Shown in pieces: positions 8,778 to 18,253 of a stretch of 40,680 nt of DNA. A model generated the notes under the pieces. It was not told the origin of the DNA, searched no databases, and saw only the letters and a program-made list of their open reading frames with translations. A program made the position numbers and the translations under genes. The DNA comes from Nostoc sp. CMAA1605 (GTDB taxonomy: Bacteria > Cyanobacteriota > Cyanobacteriia > Cyanobacteriales > Nostocaceae): assembly GCF_021596505.1 (NCBI RefSeq), contig NZ_PJIZ01000054.1:1-40680 (forward strand), written 5' to 3'. Numbering within the stretch: the first letter of the stretch is position 1; every line of letters begins with the position of its first letter.

Positions 8778-9698
8778 ATGGATCTACCGATTATTTATCA
8801 TCCCGATTACGTTGCACCATTACCTGAAGGTCATCGCTTCCCGATGGCTAAGTTTCAATTACTCTATGAGTTATTATTAACTGACGGCGTAGCCCACTTA
8901 GAACAATTTCATTTGCCAAATCAGCCGCCTTTAGAATTAATTGAGTTAGTCCACACTCCCGACTATGTGCAGAGTTACTGTCAAGGGACATTAGATTCCA
9001 AAGCACAGCGTCGCATTGGTTTACCGTGGAGTCTAGCCTTAGCCAATCGTACCTGCATAGCAGTCGCTGGGACAATCCTGACAGCAAAGTTGGCATTAAA
9101 ACAAGGTTTAGCCTGTAACACTGCTGGGGGAACACATCACGCCTTTCCTAGCTATGGTTCTGGTTTTTGTATTTTTAACGATTTAGCCATAGCATCCCGT
9201 GTGCTGCAAAAACAAGGACTTGTCAAAAAAATCTTGATTGTTGATTTGGATGTGCATCAAGGAGACGGTACAGCCTTTATTTTCCAGGATGACGAGAGTG
9301 TATTTACTTTCTCCATGCACTGCGAAGTTAATTTCCCAGGAACTAAACAAACAAGTGATTTAGATGTTCCTCTACCCGTGGGAATGGAAGACGACGCTTA
9401 TCTCCAAACCTTGGCGAATTATTTACCAGATTTGCTATCTCAAGTCAAGCCAGACTTAGTATTTTATGACGCTGGTGTTGACCCCCATATAGGCGATCGC
9501 TTAGGTAAACTAGCCTTAAGTGATACTGGCCTCTTCCGCCGAGAAATGCAAGTCTTAAGTACCTGCGTCAGTGCTGGCTATCCCGTCGCCTGCGTCATTG
9601 GTGGCGGTTACGCCGATGATATGAAGTCTTTAGTCTGGCGACACTCCTTAGTACATCGCGCCGCTAGCGAAACTTATCACCAATATAAATTATACTAA
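8778..9698 (+). CDS. Histone-deacetylase-superfamily hydrolase
   Basis: A 306-residue protein with the arginase/deacetylase fold. Motifs are GGTHHAFPSYGSGFCIFND (tandem active-site histidines), DLDVHQGDGT (D156, D158 and H160, zinc ligands and charge relay) and YDAGVDPHIGDRLGKL (the third zinc ligand). All zinc ligands are present, so it is probably an active amidohydrolase. Bacterial relatives act on acetylpolyamines, acetoin-related substrates or acetyl-lysine; the substrate cannot be decided here. The ATG at 8778 is preferred over the GTG at 8763. It ends 94 bases before the helicase gene on the same strand, so co-transcription is possible. Confidence 0.85.
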   Translation: MDLPIIYHPDYVAPLPEGHRFPMAKFQLLYELLLTDGVAHLEQFHLPNQPPLELIELVHTPDYVQSYCQGTLDSKAQRRIGLPWSLALANRTCIAVAGTILTAKLALKQGLACNTAGGTHHAFPSYGSGFCIFNDLAIASRVLQKQGLVKKILIVDLDVHQGDGTAFIFQDDESVFTFSMHCEVNFPGTKQTSDLDVPLPVGMEDDAYLQTLANYLPDLLSQVKPDLVFYDAGVDPHIGDRLGKLALSDTGLFRREMQVLSTCVSAGYPVACVIGGGYADDMKSLVWRHSLVHRAASETYHQYKLY

Positions 9699-9792
9699 TT
9701 TTCTACATGATATTACTGATAATAAAGTTTTTAAATATGTTTTAATGTAATTAAATTAAAAAACCCTATTGGCATATTATCAGGTTTTGTTG

Positions 9793-12700
9793 ATGGACAA
9801 TCCCAAAATCAGCATCTACGAACTATCATCCGACGACTGGGGATATAATTTGCTAGGTTCGGCAATTGACCGTCTTATCCGTGATCTTGAGGGTGAAGAT
9901 GTTATTGAAGCACATACTGACTTTCAGGAAAGGCGAGAACTTGCTAACGAGTTAATGTTAGAAATGTTTGGACAAGAGCCTTGCCTATTTTATGTGCGTC
10001 GTAAAGGTCTAGGGAAACTTAATGGAGAAGAAATTTGGGAACTGACAGTAGCCACCGATAGAGATGATGTGCTACTCCCTCGAAGACTTGAAAAACTACG
10101 AAAAACTTTAGGATTAAGAGCTGCCGTACAACACAATGGATACGGCGGTTTAAAAATCATTTCTACTCGGTTGTTACAAACTGAGTTGAGTTATGCTGAT
10201 GGCTATTCTTTACCTTGTTTTTTACGTTTACTTCCAAACTACAAATACCAAATCAATATTCCACAAGCAGCACTAACTAAAATAGCTAAAATGCCTATCT
10301 GTGGTGATCATGTACCTACAGAAGAGCAGATTAAAGCTTGGAAAGTGTTTTTACAAATAGAGAAGAAAATCGCTCAATCACGTCAGTTTTGCGTATATTT
10401 ATTAGGTCATAATTATGGCTCTGCTACCAGAACCATCAGCTTTGATATTGATGTAGACTTAGCTACTGTTGACGGTGCTGAAGAAAATTCCCTTGATGCG
10501 GAAGATTTTTGGCAACGTGTAAGACGGGCAAAAAATGAAGATATCAGGTTATTTGAGACTGTTCCTGATAGAAGAAACTGGCGTGATAGTCGCCAATTAG
10601 GGTTAATTGAAGGATTTGATTCTCAGAAGTGTATCATCCGTGTGAGACTAGAACGTGAACTAGCAGAACAGATGGCAGATGGGCTTTATCAACTACCATC
10701 TTCAGGATTTTTATATTTTCAAGCTGCTGGTGATATACAACAGATTCGTCGTAAAGAAATAGCTTTAGATGACCTAAATCAAGGTCGTACCCAAAACCCC
10801 TACTTAGGAAATTTTTTATTCGATGCTTCTCAAGCAAGAGGAATAAAAAACACTGTTCAACTTCAACTAGATGATTTATTATTATCATCCGCTAATCCTA
10901 GCCAGAAAGCAGCAGTAGAAATGGTACTTGCATCTGAAGACTTAGCTTTGATTCAAGGTCCACCAGGCACAGGTAAAACTACTGTAATTGCCGAAATTTG
11001 CTATCAAGTTGCTCTGCGGGGTGGACGTACTTTAATTGCTTCTCAAGCTAATTTAGCAGTAGATAACGCCCTGAGTCGATTAGTTCACAACCCTGTAATT
11101 CGGGCTGTGCGAAAAGGGAAAGCTGAAAAAGTAGGAGAGGAAGGACAGCCATTTTTAGAAGAAAAAGTAATTAATACGTGGCTAAACAATACAGCTACTT
11201 ACTGTGAAAATAATCTTGGACAAAGACTTAAGGATGTAAAAGTATTACGTGAATTGTTGATATTATCACAAAGATTTTTAGAATATCTGAAGTTAGAAAA
11301 TGTATTCCAAGAAGAACAAAGTATATTAGAAACACACAAAGCTAATTTAGAGTTATCCTGTGCAAATAAAACGAATGAATATCAACAAGTAACAGAAGAA
11401 TTAATTAAGATTAAATCTCTCAAAAGTGCTGTGGATAACTTGTTAAATCAAGTATCTTTAGTAGATTGGCAAGCTCCACAACTTGTGAATTTGTGGAATA
11501 GCCTTCTGCCATATATCTCTACAGATATTTATGTCCGAGACTTTTGTGCAAATCTTCGGATTGCAGTTGATTTAGCTTCTGAAATTGGCATAATACACAC
11601 AAATGTTAGCTTATTTGGTTTAGCTACTTGGTTGCATAATACAGCCACCGTTAACATTTCTGAATTTAAGACAGCTTTAGATTATGCAAATCATACAGCT
11701 ACAGCTATGATTGAAGCTGAGTCAGCCGCACAGACTCATAGACAAAATTCGCAGTATTTTACTGAGCTCAATTCAAACTACAAAAGATTTCTTAGTGTTC
11801 AGCAAAGTTTACAGCAAGAAATCAGGAAATTACAAAAACGTAAGTCTGAAATCAGTTCAGCAGTGATTTCATTAGATACATGGCTACTTACGGCATCATC
11901 TACTGTATTTAACAGCTTGACACAATCTTTTAAGACGCGCCAAAAGTTTATAGTTGAATTAATAGAACTTCCTGTAGAGTTATTAACACTCATACAACAG
12001 TATGATTATGTAGACGGGGAAAATACTTTTGCTGATTGTCAACTAAAATTTAATGACTTAATTCAGCAATATAGTCAGTGGGATACATCTTGTAACCTAT
12101 TTAGAGAAATTAAAAATTTAGTAGTAAGAGGAAAAAACTTATTAGGTAATCGCATAATTAGGGAAAGTGATATTTCTGAGATGAGTGCTATTAAAGAAAT
12201 AAACCCAGTTATATCTCTTTTTAAACTAAAACAATTAGCACAAAATAGTCTTGAAAAAATTGAGAAGCCTTTGGGTATTTGGGAACAGATTATTGAAAGA
12301 ATTATTGTATTTGCTCTTAATTATAAAAGCTTAGAGACAATTATCAAAATATTACGCCCATATAGCCGTCATTACAGTGTAGCAATCACCCTTGAGTTTG
12401 TTAATAGACAAGCGAAAATTCTACTTCAAAGAGTTAAACCGATTTATAGTGAATCAATCCTAATTGAGATTACAAACGAAGTAGTAAAATGTATTAATCA
12501 AAATGAGTATACATGGCTAAAGCAATTACAGGCTGAGACAGAACAAACTCAACAAAAGCTAGAAAAAGAATTAAGTGAACAAGTAAGCATAGCAGATAAT
12601 TGTAAACAAAAAATACTAGCTATTCAAGAATCTTTAAGAATTTCTCATAGTGAATCAGGCTTTAAGTTAAAAAGAGCGATCGCACTATTGCAGGAGCTTT

Positions 12701-14238
12701 CCCAATTCTCACATTTACCAGATGAATTGCAGGTTACAGTTACAAGAATGCTTGGCGATTCCTCTAATATATTAGCTGAAATTCCACATTTTACCGCCAA
12801 AATACATCCTATTGAAAGTCGAATAAAACAACTAGAAAATGTATTATATTTAATAGATAATTCGGCATTGCTTTCAAAAATTCAATCTTTGCTGATAGAT
12901 AAAATATCAGACATACAATCAACACAGTCAAAGTGTAAGAATAAACTAACAGAATATCAGAAACAACTCAACCAGATCATAGTTAAGTTACAGCAAAACT
13001 TAGATAAGCTATCAGCAGAAAGAATCTGGTGGCACTCAACATGGGAAGCAATACCAGATAAATTTAAAATAGCGATTTCTGCTAATGACTCTTTTTCTAT
13101 AGAAGCCCTATGTGAAGTTGAAAACCATTTTAACTATTGGCAACAGCAACTAAAAAATGAGGAGACTTATTTAACAAGATATCAGAACTTTATTCAAGAT
13201 TGGATTCAGAAACTGCGTCAACCATCAGAAAGCGATCGCAATGATTTGAGACGAATTTATTTAAATAATGCCAACGTGGTTGGTATTACCTGCGTTCAGG
13301 CTGCTAATCGTGATTTTTCTGACGAATTTAAATATTTTGATGTCGTTATCATTGACGAGGTTAGTAAATGTACGCCTCCAGAGTTATTAATTCCAGCCTT
13401 AAAAGGTAAAAAGTTAGTTATGGTAGGCGATCATAAACAACTACCACCGATGCTTAATACTGACACTTTAGAAGAAGTTGCCCAAGAAATTGGTAGTACA
13501 CGCGAAGAACTAGAATTCTTAGAAGAGTCTATTTTTAAACTTCAGTTTGAGTCTGCTGAACAAAGCATTAAGCAAATGCTGAACATACAATATCGAATGC
13601 ACCCCTTCATTATGGGTGCAATCAATCAGTTTTATGACGATAAACTAGGATGTGGCATTTTAGAACCTGATATAAAACGCGCTCATAATTTAGCAGGTAA
13701 AATTATTCAAGAACAACATCATATAGTTTGGATAAAAACACCTATAAATCCTGATTATCAAGAGAAAAGAGAAGGTACATCTTTTATTAATACTCAGGAA
13801 ATTGATGTGATTGAAACTTTGTGTCACCATTTTAATGATATTTGGGCCACTAAAGTAGCTACTGGTGAACCAAAAAAAGAAATTGCCATAATTACATTTT
13901 ATGGCGCACAACTCAGAAAAATTGACGAACGACTGCGTTCTGAATCATTTCCATCTTTACAAATTCGTACTGGTACAGTTGACCGCTTTCAAGGTATGGA
14001 AAGACCTGTGGTGATTGTTAGTATGGTTCGCAACAATCAGGTTAAAGATGTGGGATTTGCTAAAAAGCCAGAACGAGTTAATGTAGCCTTTTCCCGCGCT
14101 CAAGAACTATTAATAATTGTAGGCTGTCATGAATTATTTACTAGTCAACGAGGAAAAGTCGGCAATATGTACTCTCAAATTTCCCACGTTATCCGTCATC
14201 AAGGAGGTTTAATTGATGTTTCTCGCATCTGCGGCTAA
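9793..14238 (+). CDS. Upf1-like SF1 helicase with very long coiled-coil insert (Mokosh MkoA-like candidate)
   Basis: A 1481-residue COG1112-type helicase. The N-terminal 350 residues show no domain I recognise. Walker A is GPPGTGKTT (389-397) and Walker B is VVIIDEVSKC (D1188). Further motifs are VGDHKQLPP (about 1211), IQYRMHPF, VDRFQGMERPVVIVS and RVNVAFSRAQELLIIVG, all diagnostic of the Upf1/SMUBP2 branch. Between motifs I and II lie about 790 residues, much of them Lys/Glu/Gln-rich and coiled-coil-like, against a few hundred at most in Upf1. The ATG at 9793 has AGG eight bases upstream; TTG codons at 9769, 9787 and 9790 are weaker. The gene is AT-richer than its flanks but has HIP1 sites, so it is not a very recent arrival. 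It overlaps the nuclease gene downstream. Confidence 0.87.
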   Translation: MDNPKISIYELSSDDWGYNLLGSAIDRLIRDLEGEDVIEAHTDFQERRELANELMLEMFGQEPCLFYVRRKGLGKLNGEEIWELTVATDRDDVLLPRRLEKLRKTLGLRAAVQHNGYGGLKIISTRLLQTELSYADGYSLPCFLRLLPNYKYQINIPQAALTKIAKMPICGDHVPTEEQIKAWKVFLQIEKKIAQSRQFCVYLLGHNYGSATRTISFDIDVDLATVDGAEENSLDAEDFWQRVRRAKNEDIRLFETVPDRRNWRDSRQLGLIEGFDSQKCIIRVRLERELAEQMADGLYQLPSSGFLYFQAAGDIQQIRRKEIALDDLNQGRTQNPYLGNFLFDASQARGIKNTVQLQLDDLLLSSANPSQKAAVEMVLASEDLALIQGPPGTGKTTVIAEICYQVALRGGRTLIASQANLAVDNALSRLVHNPVIRAVRKGKAEKVGEEGQPFLEEKVINTWLNNTATYCENNLGQRLKDVKVLRELLILSQRFLEYLKLENVFQEEQSILETHKANLELSCANKTNEYQQVTEELIKIKSLKSAVDNLLNQVSLVDWQAPQLVNLWNSLLPYISTDIYVRDFCANLRIAVDLASEIGIIHTNVSLFGLATWLHNTATVNISEFKTALDYANHTATAMIEAESAAQTHRQNSQYFTELNSNYKRFLSVQQSLQQEIRKLQKRKSEISSAVISLDTWLLTASSTVFNSLTQSFKTRQKFIVELIELPVELLTLIQQYDYVDGENTFADCQLKFNDLIQQYSQWDTSCNLFREIKNLVVRGKNLLGNRIIRESDISEMSAIKEINPVISLFKLKQLAQNSLEKIEKPLGIWEQIIERIIVFALNYKSLETIIKILRPYSRHYSVAITLEFVNRQAKILLQRVKPIYSESILIEITNEVVKCINQNEYTWLKQLQAETEQTQQKLEKELSEQVSIADNCKQKILAIQESLRISHSESGFKLKRAIALLQELSQFSHLPDELQVTVTRMLGDSSNILAEIPHFTAKIHPIESRIKQLENVLYLIDNSALLSKIQSLLIDKISDIQSTQSKCKNKLTEYQKQLNQIIVKLQQNLDKLSAERIWWHSTWEAIPDKFKIAISANDSFSIEALCEVENHFNYWQQQLKNEETYLTRYQNFIQDWIQKLRQPSESDRNDLRRIYLNNANVVGITCVQAANRDFSDEFKYFDVVIIDEVSKCTPPELLIPALKGKKLVMVGDHKQLPPMLNTDTLEEVAQEIGSTREELEFLEESIFKLQFESAEQSIKQMLNIQYRMHPFIMGAINQFYDDKLGCGILEPDIKRAHNLAGKIIQEQHHIVWIKTPINPDYQEKREGTSFINTQEIDVIETLCHHFNDIWATKVATGEPKKEIAIITFYGAQLRKIDERLRSESFPSLQIRTGTVDRFQGMERPVVIVSMVRNNQVKDVGFAKKPERVNVAFSRAQELLIIVGCHELFTSQRGKVGNMYSQISHVIRHQGGLIDVSRICG
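14201..14207 (+). promoter_or_regulatory. Strong Shine-Dalgarno inside the helicase gene for the PLD gene
   Basis: AAGGAGG, eight bases before the ATG at 14216 and inside the last codons of the helicase gene. It decides the PLD gene start in favour of ATG 14216 over TTG 14213, and argues for translational coupling of the pair. It is one of the best ribosome sites in the window. Confidence 0.85.
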
Positions 14239-15835
14239 ACCTATTGATGAACATCTGAAAAGTTTAGTAGATAAAATTGAAGCACAAAGTTCTAGCTTAT
14301 CAGTTTTAGCGGCACGTCAATTTCGATATAATCTCTATCAAACTCCTATAGAGGTAACTATTAAAGAGGCTCGCAATGTTAATCTTCTTGAAGAGTTCAT
14401 TATTCGAGCAGGTATTGAATTTGACACACCGCTAACAGCAGACGAATTAGCATCCGTACTTGGTCTTGATAGTGTATTTATAAAAAGTACGATTGCAACA
14501 CTTCAATCATTACAAGTTATAGGAAATACTTCAGAAATTACTGTTACACCTGAAGGACGTTTGTTTTATGAGAGAGGTTCTGTGCCTCAACCTCCATATA
14601 CAGTAAAAATTTATGCTTTTACAAGTCCTTTAGAAGAGAATATTATTTTTAAGTATGAATCATTAGATTTATTAGATAATGCTTTAATAACGCTGCCGAA
14701 TTTAGCAGAATTTGTAAATATTGAACAAGAAAATAATGGTCTTATCTCATTATCATTAGATGAACTACAGCGAAAAATTCAGGATTCTAGTTTAGCTCTT
14801 CATATTCCAGAAGATGGAAAAATCATTAACTCGTGTAAAATTATCTCACCTGGAAAAAAAATTTGGAAAAAAATAGAGGTCTTAGTAATTTATGATGCAA
14901 ATGATGATCAATTGAATATTCAAGTACGCAATGGTAATAAAATTTTGGAATCTGCAACAAATAGCCTACAATCATTTATAGCTGACGAGAAGATTTCGCT
15001 AAAATCATTATGTTTTTTATCTGATGATATCATCAATTTTGAACGCGAAGCGACTCTTAAAAGGAAAAATACCGAAATAGAAGCTAGAGTTGAGAAAATC
15101 AGACAAAAGGCACTAGTTTACAATACAGAAACAGATTCAAATACAGATAAATCAATAGAAAATGGCACAGCTATTCAATTACGTGATAGACAAATTAATC
15201 AAGCTTTTTGGGAAGTATTAAAAGCTGCGAAACGTCAAATTCTCATATATTCTCCTTGGGTCAGTTCTGTCGTTGTAGATGGAAAATTTCTCAAGCTACT
15301 AAAAGAATTAGTAAATCGTGGAGTTTGGATTTTAATTGGATATGGAATTGCACGACGACAAGAAGATGAGGATAGACCAATACCGCCAGAAGTAGAAGCC
15401 AAACTACAGGCGATAAGAACACCTGATGGTTTACCTGGTGTAAGCATATTTTGGTTGGGTGACTCCCACGTAAAAGAAGTAATAGTTGATCAAAAGATTC
15501 ATCTTTGTGGATCTCATAACTGGCTTTCCTATCGTGGTGACTACCTGCCACGAGGTGAATCAGTATATAAGGTGACAATTCCGAATCAAGTACAAGAAGC
15601 CTACGAGTTTCTGTCTCATCGCTTTCAACATCATGCTCAAACACTATGGCAAAAATCTTTAGAAGCGCGTGATCCTCAGATGGCGATCAATTCTTTGTGT
15701 GTATGGGCTTCTCTGGGAATGGAAGATTTTGCACTCCGAGAGATACAGGACAACCATTTCTCAGAACTTTTGCCCATCTGGGCAAATATTAAAGCACAGT
15801 GTGAAAGAAGCGCGACTAGATATAAGCACAATTAG
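14216..15835 (+). CDS. Phospholipase-D-superfamily nuclease partner of the helicase (Mokosh MkoB-like candidate)
   Basis: A 539-residue protein. Residues 75-120 look like a winged helix (LTADELASVLGL... to VTPEGRLFYERG). The middle is variable. The C-terminal part carries a PLD fold: AKRQILIYSPWVSS near 340, then one complete HxKx4D motif, HVKEVIVD (H418, K420, D425), followed by GSHNW and RGES. Only one HKD motif is seen, so the active enzyme is probably a dimer, as in the Nuc-type PLD nucleases. It starts inside the helicase gene (23-base overlap) behind AAGGAGG, so the two proteins are very likely made together. PLD proteins can be nucleases or lipases; pairing with a helicase favours nuclease. 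Confidence 0.82.
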   Translation: MFLASAAKPIDEHLKSLVDKIEAQSSSLSVLAARQFRYNLYQTPIEVTIKEARNVNLLEEFIIRAGIEFDTPLTADELASVLGLDSVFIKSTIATLQSLQVIGNTSEITVTPEGRLFYERGSVPQPPYTVKIYAFTSPLEENIIFKYESLDLLDNALITLPNLAEFVNIEQENNGLISLSLDELQRKIQDSSLALHIPEDGKIINSCKIISPGKKIWKKIEVLVIYDANDDQLNIQVRNGNKILESATNSLQSFIADEKISLKSLCFLSDDIINFEREATLKRKNTEIEARVEKIRQKALVYNTETDSNTDKSIENGTAIQLRDRQINQAFWEVLKAAKRQILIYSPWVSSVVVDGKFLKLLKELVNRGVWILIGYGIARRQEDEDRPIPPEVEAKLQAIRTPDGLPGVSIFWLGDSHVKEVIVDQKIHLCGSHNWLSYRGDYLPRGESVYKVTIPNQVQEAYEFLSHRFQHHAQTLWQKSLEARDPQMAINSLCVWASLGMEDFALREIQDNHFSELLPIWANIKAQCERSATRYKHN

Positions 15836-16347
15836 ACAGTGAATGAGCTTCTATTTTCTCCATCTTCTCTGCCCCCTGCTCTACATAGTGATACGATATT
15901 TTTTAGTTGGAAGTCCCTTATCGGTAATCCACAATCAATAAAATGGGTGATTACCCTTCACCGACTACCGAACTCAACAGATAACTTAAGTATTAAGATG
16001 TACAGGCAAAACAAGTATTTTTAATCAAATTGAGATTAAAGATTCTTAGAAAATATGAATTGAGAGTTAATCAACTTCTCAATATACAAGGTTGGGTTGA
16101 ACGGAGTGAAACCCACAAAAACAAGGTCTTTGGGTGTTGGGTTTCGTTCCTCAACACAACCTACACCTAAATTTACCAAAGAATTGAAAAACAAGGGTTT
16201 TAGATTTTTATACAGTGAGAGTGATTAAAGAAGGGTAGGTAAGGTGAAATTCCATAATTCTTAACTTTAAAGTCGCTCTCAGAGTCGATAAAAAAACTCG
16301 TTGACATCGATAAAATCTATAGGCAATAGAAAGCCGAGGAGAACGCA
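15836..16347. other. AT-rich non-coding gap downstream of the helicase/nuclease unit
   Basis: 512 bases with no supported gene. A 61-codon ORF at 15839 lacks a ribosome site and shows no protein-like composition. The gap contains the inverted repeat at 16089..16164 and, just before gshA, a sequence consistent with an ordinary promoter region, but I cannot place -35/-10 boxes with confidence. Confidence 0.6.
16089..16164. repeat. Imperfect inverted repeat of the GGTTGGGTT...AAACCCAAC cyanobacterial type
   Basis: The left arm GGTTGGGTTGA..GTGAAACCCA and the right arm TGTTGGGTTTCGTTCCTCAAC..AACCTAC pair over about 28 bases with a few mismatches and a loop of about 16. Copies of this palindrome are widespread in cyanobacterial genomes (from memory) and behave like small non-autonomous mobile or REP-type elements. 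No target duplication is obvious. Confidence 0.7.
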
Positions 16348-17487
16348 GTGGGCTTACTAAAAGGCTTTGAAATTGAAATGTACACCGGCACGCCCCAAGG
16401 AGAAATCATTGGACTCTCCGATAAAATCGTGGCGGAATTAGATGGCTTTGTCAGAGAACCAGATAGCCGCAACGTAGAATATGTAACTAGTCCCTTGCTG
16501 AATTATGAAAGCCTATTGTGCGCCTTGCTGACTCCTCGGCGAACCTTACGCAACTACCTGCAAAAATTGGGTGACTACACCTTAATTCCAGGTAGTACCC
16601 TATCTTTGGGAGGAAGCGATCGCTTTGTTCGTTCCGACCCCACTAACCCTTATCACGACTACATCGAAAACACCTACCACACCAAAGTCGTTACCGCCAG
16701 CGTCCATATCAATATAGGTATAGACGATCCAGAAATCTTAATGCGGGCTTGTCGGTTAATCCGCATGGAAGCACCCTTATTTTTAGCCTTAAGTGCTGCA
16801 TCTCCCTTTTTAGACGGTAAAGCCACAGGTTATCACTCCACCCGTTGGGGTGTCTTTCCCCAAACCCCAAACCACGTACCATTATTTGCAAGTCACGCCC
16901 ATCATATCGAGTGGGTAGAACAGCAACTAGCCGCAGGGACAATGCAAAACGTCCGTCATCTGTGGGTATCAGTCAGACCCAATGGCGATCGCCGTCCCTA
17001 TGACCTCAATCGCCTCGAACTGAGAATTTGCGATTTAGTGACAGATCCCATCGCCTTACTCGCCATCACCGCCTTGTTAGAAGCGCGACTGTTACAACTC
17101 ATCGAAAACCCCGACTTAGATCCCCTCAGCCAAAGTATTTTCTCTCCCGAAGAACTAGTTAAAATCGCCACTAACAACGAAATAGCAGCCGCTACCCTTA
17201 GCCTTGACGCACAACTGCAACACTGGCAAGATGGCCGCACCATCATCGCCAGAGATTGGATATCCGAAATCTATGACGAAGTTTGGGCGATCGCCAAACA
17301 ACAAGGTTTTAGCTGTTTCCTCTCACCATTACAGAAAATCCTCCGCGTCGGTAACGAAGCCCAACAATGGTTACAACTGCATGGAGTTGGCTTAGACACC
17401 CAACAAGTAATCACCCAAGCCATCACCGCCACCCATGAACGCGAACTGGAACTGCAAGATAAATTGTGTTCCTCTTTAGTTGGTTAA
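16348..17487 (+). CDS. gshA: Glutamate--cysteine ligase, cyanobacterial type
   Basis: A 379-residue enzyme for the first step of glutathione synthesis: ATP-dependent joining of the glutamate gamma-carboxyl to cysteine. It matches the separate cyanobacterial family (MGLLKGFEIEMYTGTPQGEI at the N-terminus, LIPGSTLSLGG, TASVHINIGIDDP, NRLELRICDLVTDP), not the E. coli GshA type. The FEIEMY glutamates and the VHINIG segment are probably metal and substrate sites. The start is GTG 16348, with GAGGAG six bases upstream. It is a single gene; gshB is not in the window. Glutathione is also the cofactor of the class III alcohol dehydrogenase at the left edge, a pathway link only. Confidence 0.88.
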   Translation: MGLLKGFEIEMYTGTPQGEIIGLSDKIVAELDGFVREPDSRNVEYVTSPLLNYESLLCALLTPRRTLRNYLQKLGDYTLIPGSTLSLGGSDRFVRSDPTNPYHDYIENTYHTKVVTASVHINIGIDDPEILMRACRLIRMEAPLFLALSAASPFLDGKATGYHSTRWGVFPQTPNHVPLFASHAHHIEWVEQQLAAGTMQNVRHLWVSVRPNGDRRPYDLNRLELRICDLVTDPIALLAITALLEARLLQLIENPDLDPLSQSIFSPEELVKIATNNEIAAATLSLDAQLQHWQDGRTIIARDWISEIYDEVWAIAKQQGFSCFLSPLQKILRVGNEAQQWLQLHGVGLDTQQVITQAITATHERELELQDKLCSSLVG

Positions 17488-17650
17488 TTAGGGGTGTAAG
17501 GGTTTAGGGGTGTAAGGGTGTAAGGGTATAGGGGTATAGGGGTGTAAGGGTATAGGGGTGTAAGGGTGTAAGGGTGTAAGGAAGACTTTACCCCAATCCC
17601 CAGTCCCCAATCCCCAATCCCCAATCCCCAATCCCCAATCCCCAATCCCA
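17488..17650. repeat. STRR arrays GGGTGTAAG and CCCCAAT
   Basis: GGGTGTAAGG/GGGTATAGG units occupy about 17490-17582, followed by CCCCAAT/CCCCAGT units to 17650. Together they fill half of the 304-base gap between gshA and trmL. The remainder is AT-rich promoter-like sequence. Confidence 0.9.
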
Positions 17651-17791
17651 AAACCTTAATTTTTTCTTTTAAAAATCTAATCTATGGCCATTGCTTGATA
17701 TTTATTAACAAAACCTATGGTTAGCCTCTGTCTATTGGTATATATTTCGTGGTAAATATATCTTTTTATACAAATAGAAGTTTTGCAGACC

Positions 17792-18253
17792 ATGCCCCAG
17801 GTAGTTCTAGTTCATCCCCAAATTCCACCCAACACAGGTAATATCGCCCGCACTTGCGCCGCTACAGGTACAGAGTTACATCTCGTCGGGCCTTTGGGAT
17901 TTGAAATTAGCGATCGCTACCTCAAACGCGCCGGCTTAGACTATTGGCCTTACGTCAAACTGCACTATCACAAATCCATAGAAGCATTTCAAACAGTCCA
18001 CCAACAACGCCAAGGCAGATTATTGGGTTTCTCGGTTGGTGGCAGTTCCAACTATATTAAATATCAATATCAAGATGATGATTGGTTACTCTTCGGGAGT
18101 GAAACCACAGGATTACCACCAGAAGTTTTGTCAACTTGCGATGCTACCTTACATATACCAATGGCTCAACCAGGTGTCCGCAGCTTGAATTTGTCTGTGA
18201 GTGTGGCGATCGGTTTATTTGAAGTCCGCCGCCAGTTGGGGTACTTACTGTAG
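17792..18253 (+). CDS. trmL: tRNA (cytidine/uridine(34)-2'-O)-methyltransferase TrmL
   Basis: A 153-residue SPOUT-fold methyltransferase that methylates the ribose of the wobble base of tRNA-Leu isoacceptors with SAM. Family motifs are all present: NTGNIARTCAATG (motif 1), LLFGSETTGLP (motif 2) and IPMAQPGVRSLNLSVSVAIGLFE (motif 3, with the trefoil-knot SAM site). The length matches E. coli TrmL (about 157). The ATG at 17792 places MPQVVLVHP at the N-terminus as in relatives; a TTG at 17783 is less likely. Single gene. Confidence 0.9.
   Translation: MPQVVLVHPQIPPNTGNIARTCAATGTELHLVGPLGFEISDRYLKRAGLDYWPYVKLHYHKSIEAFQTVHQQRQGRLLGFSVGGSSNYIKYQYQDDDWLLFGSETTGLPPEVLSTCDATLHIPMAQPGVRSLNLSVSVAIGLFEVRRQLGYLL

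Noticed and set aside
15839..16024. 61-codon plus-strand ORF behind the PLD gene.
   Set aside because: No ribosome site, unusual composition and no recognisable motif.
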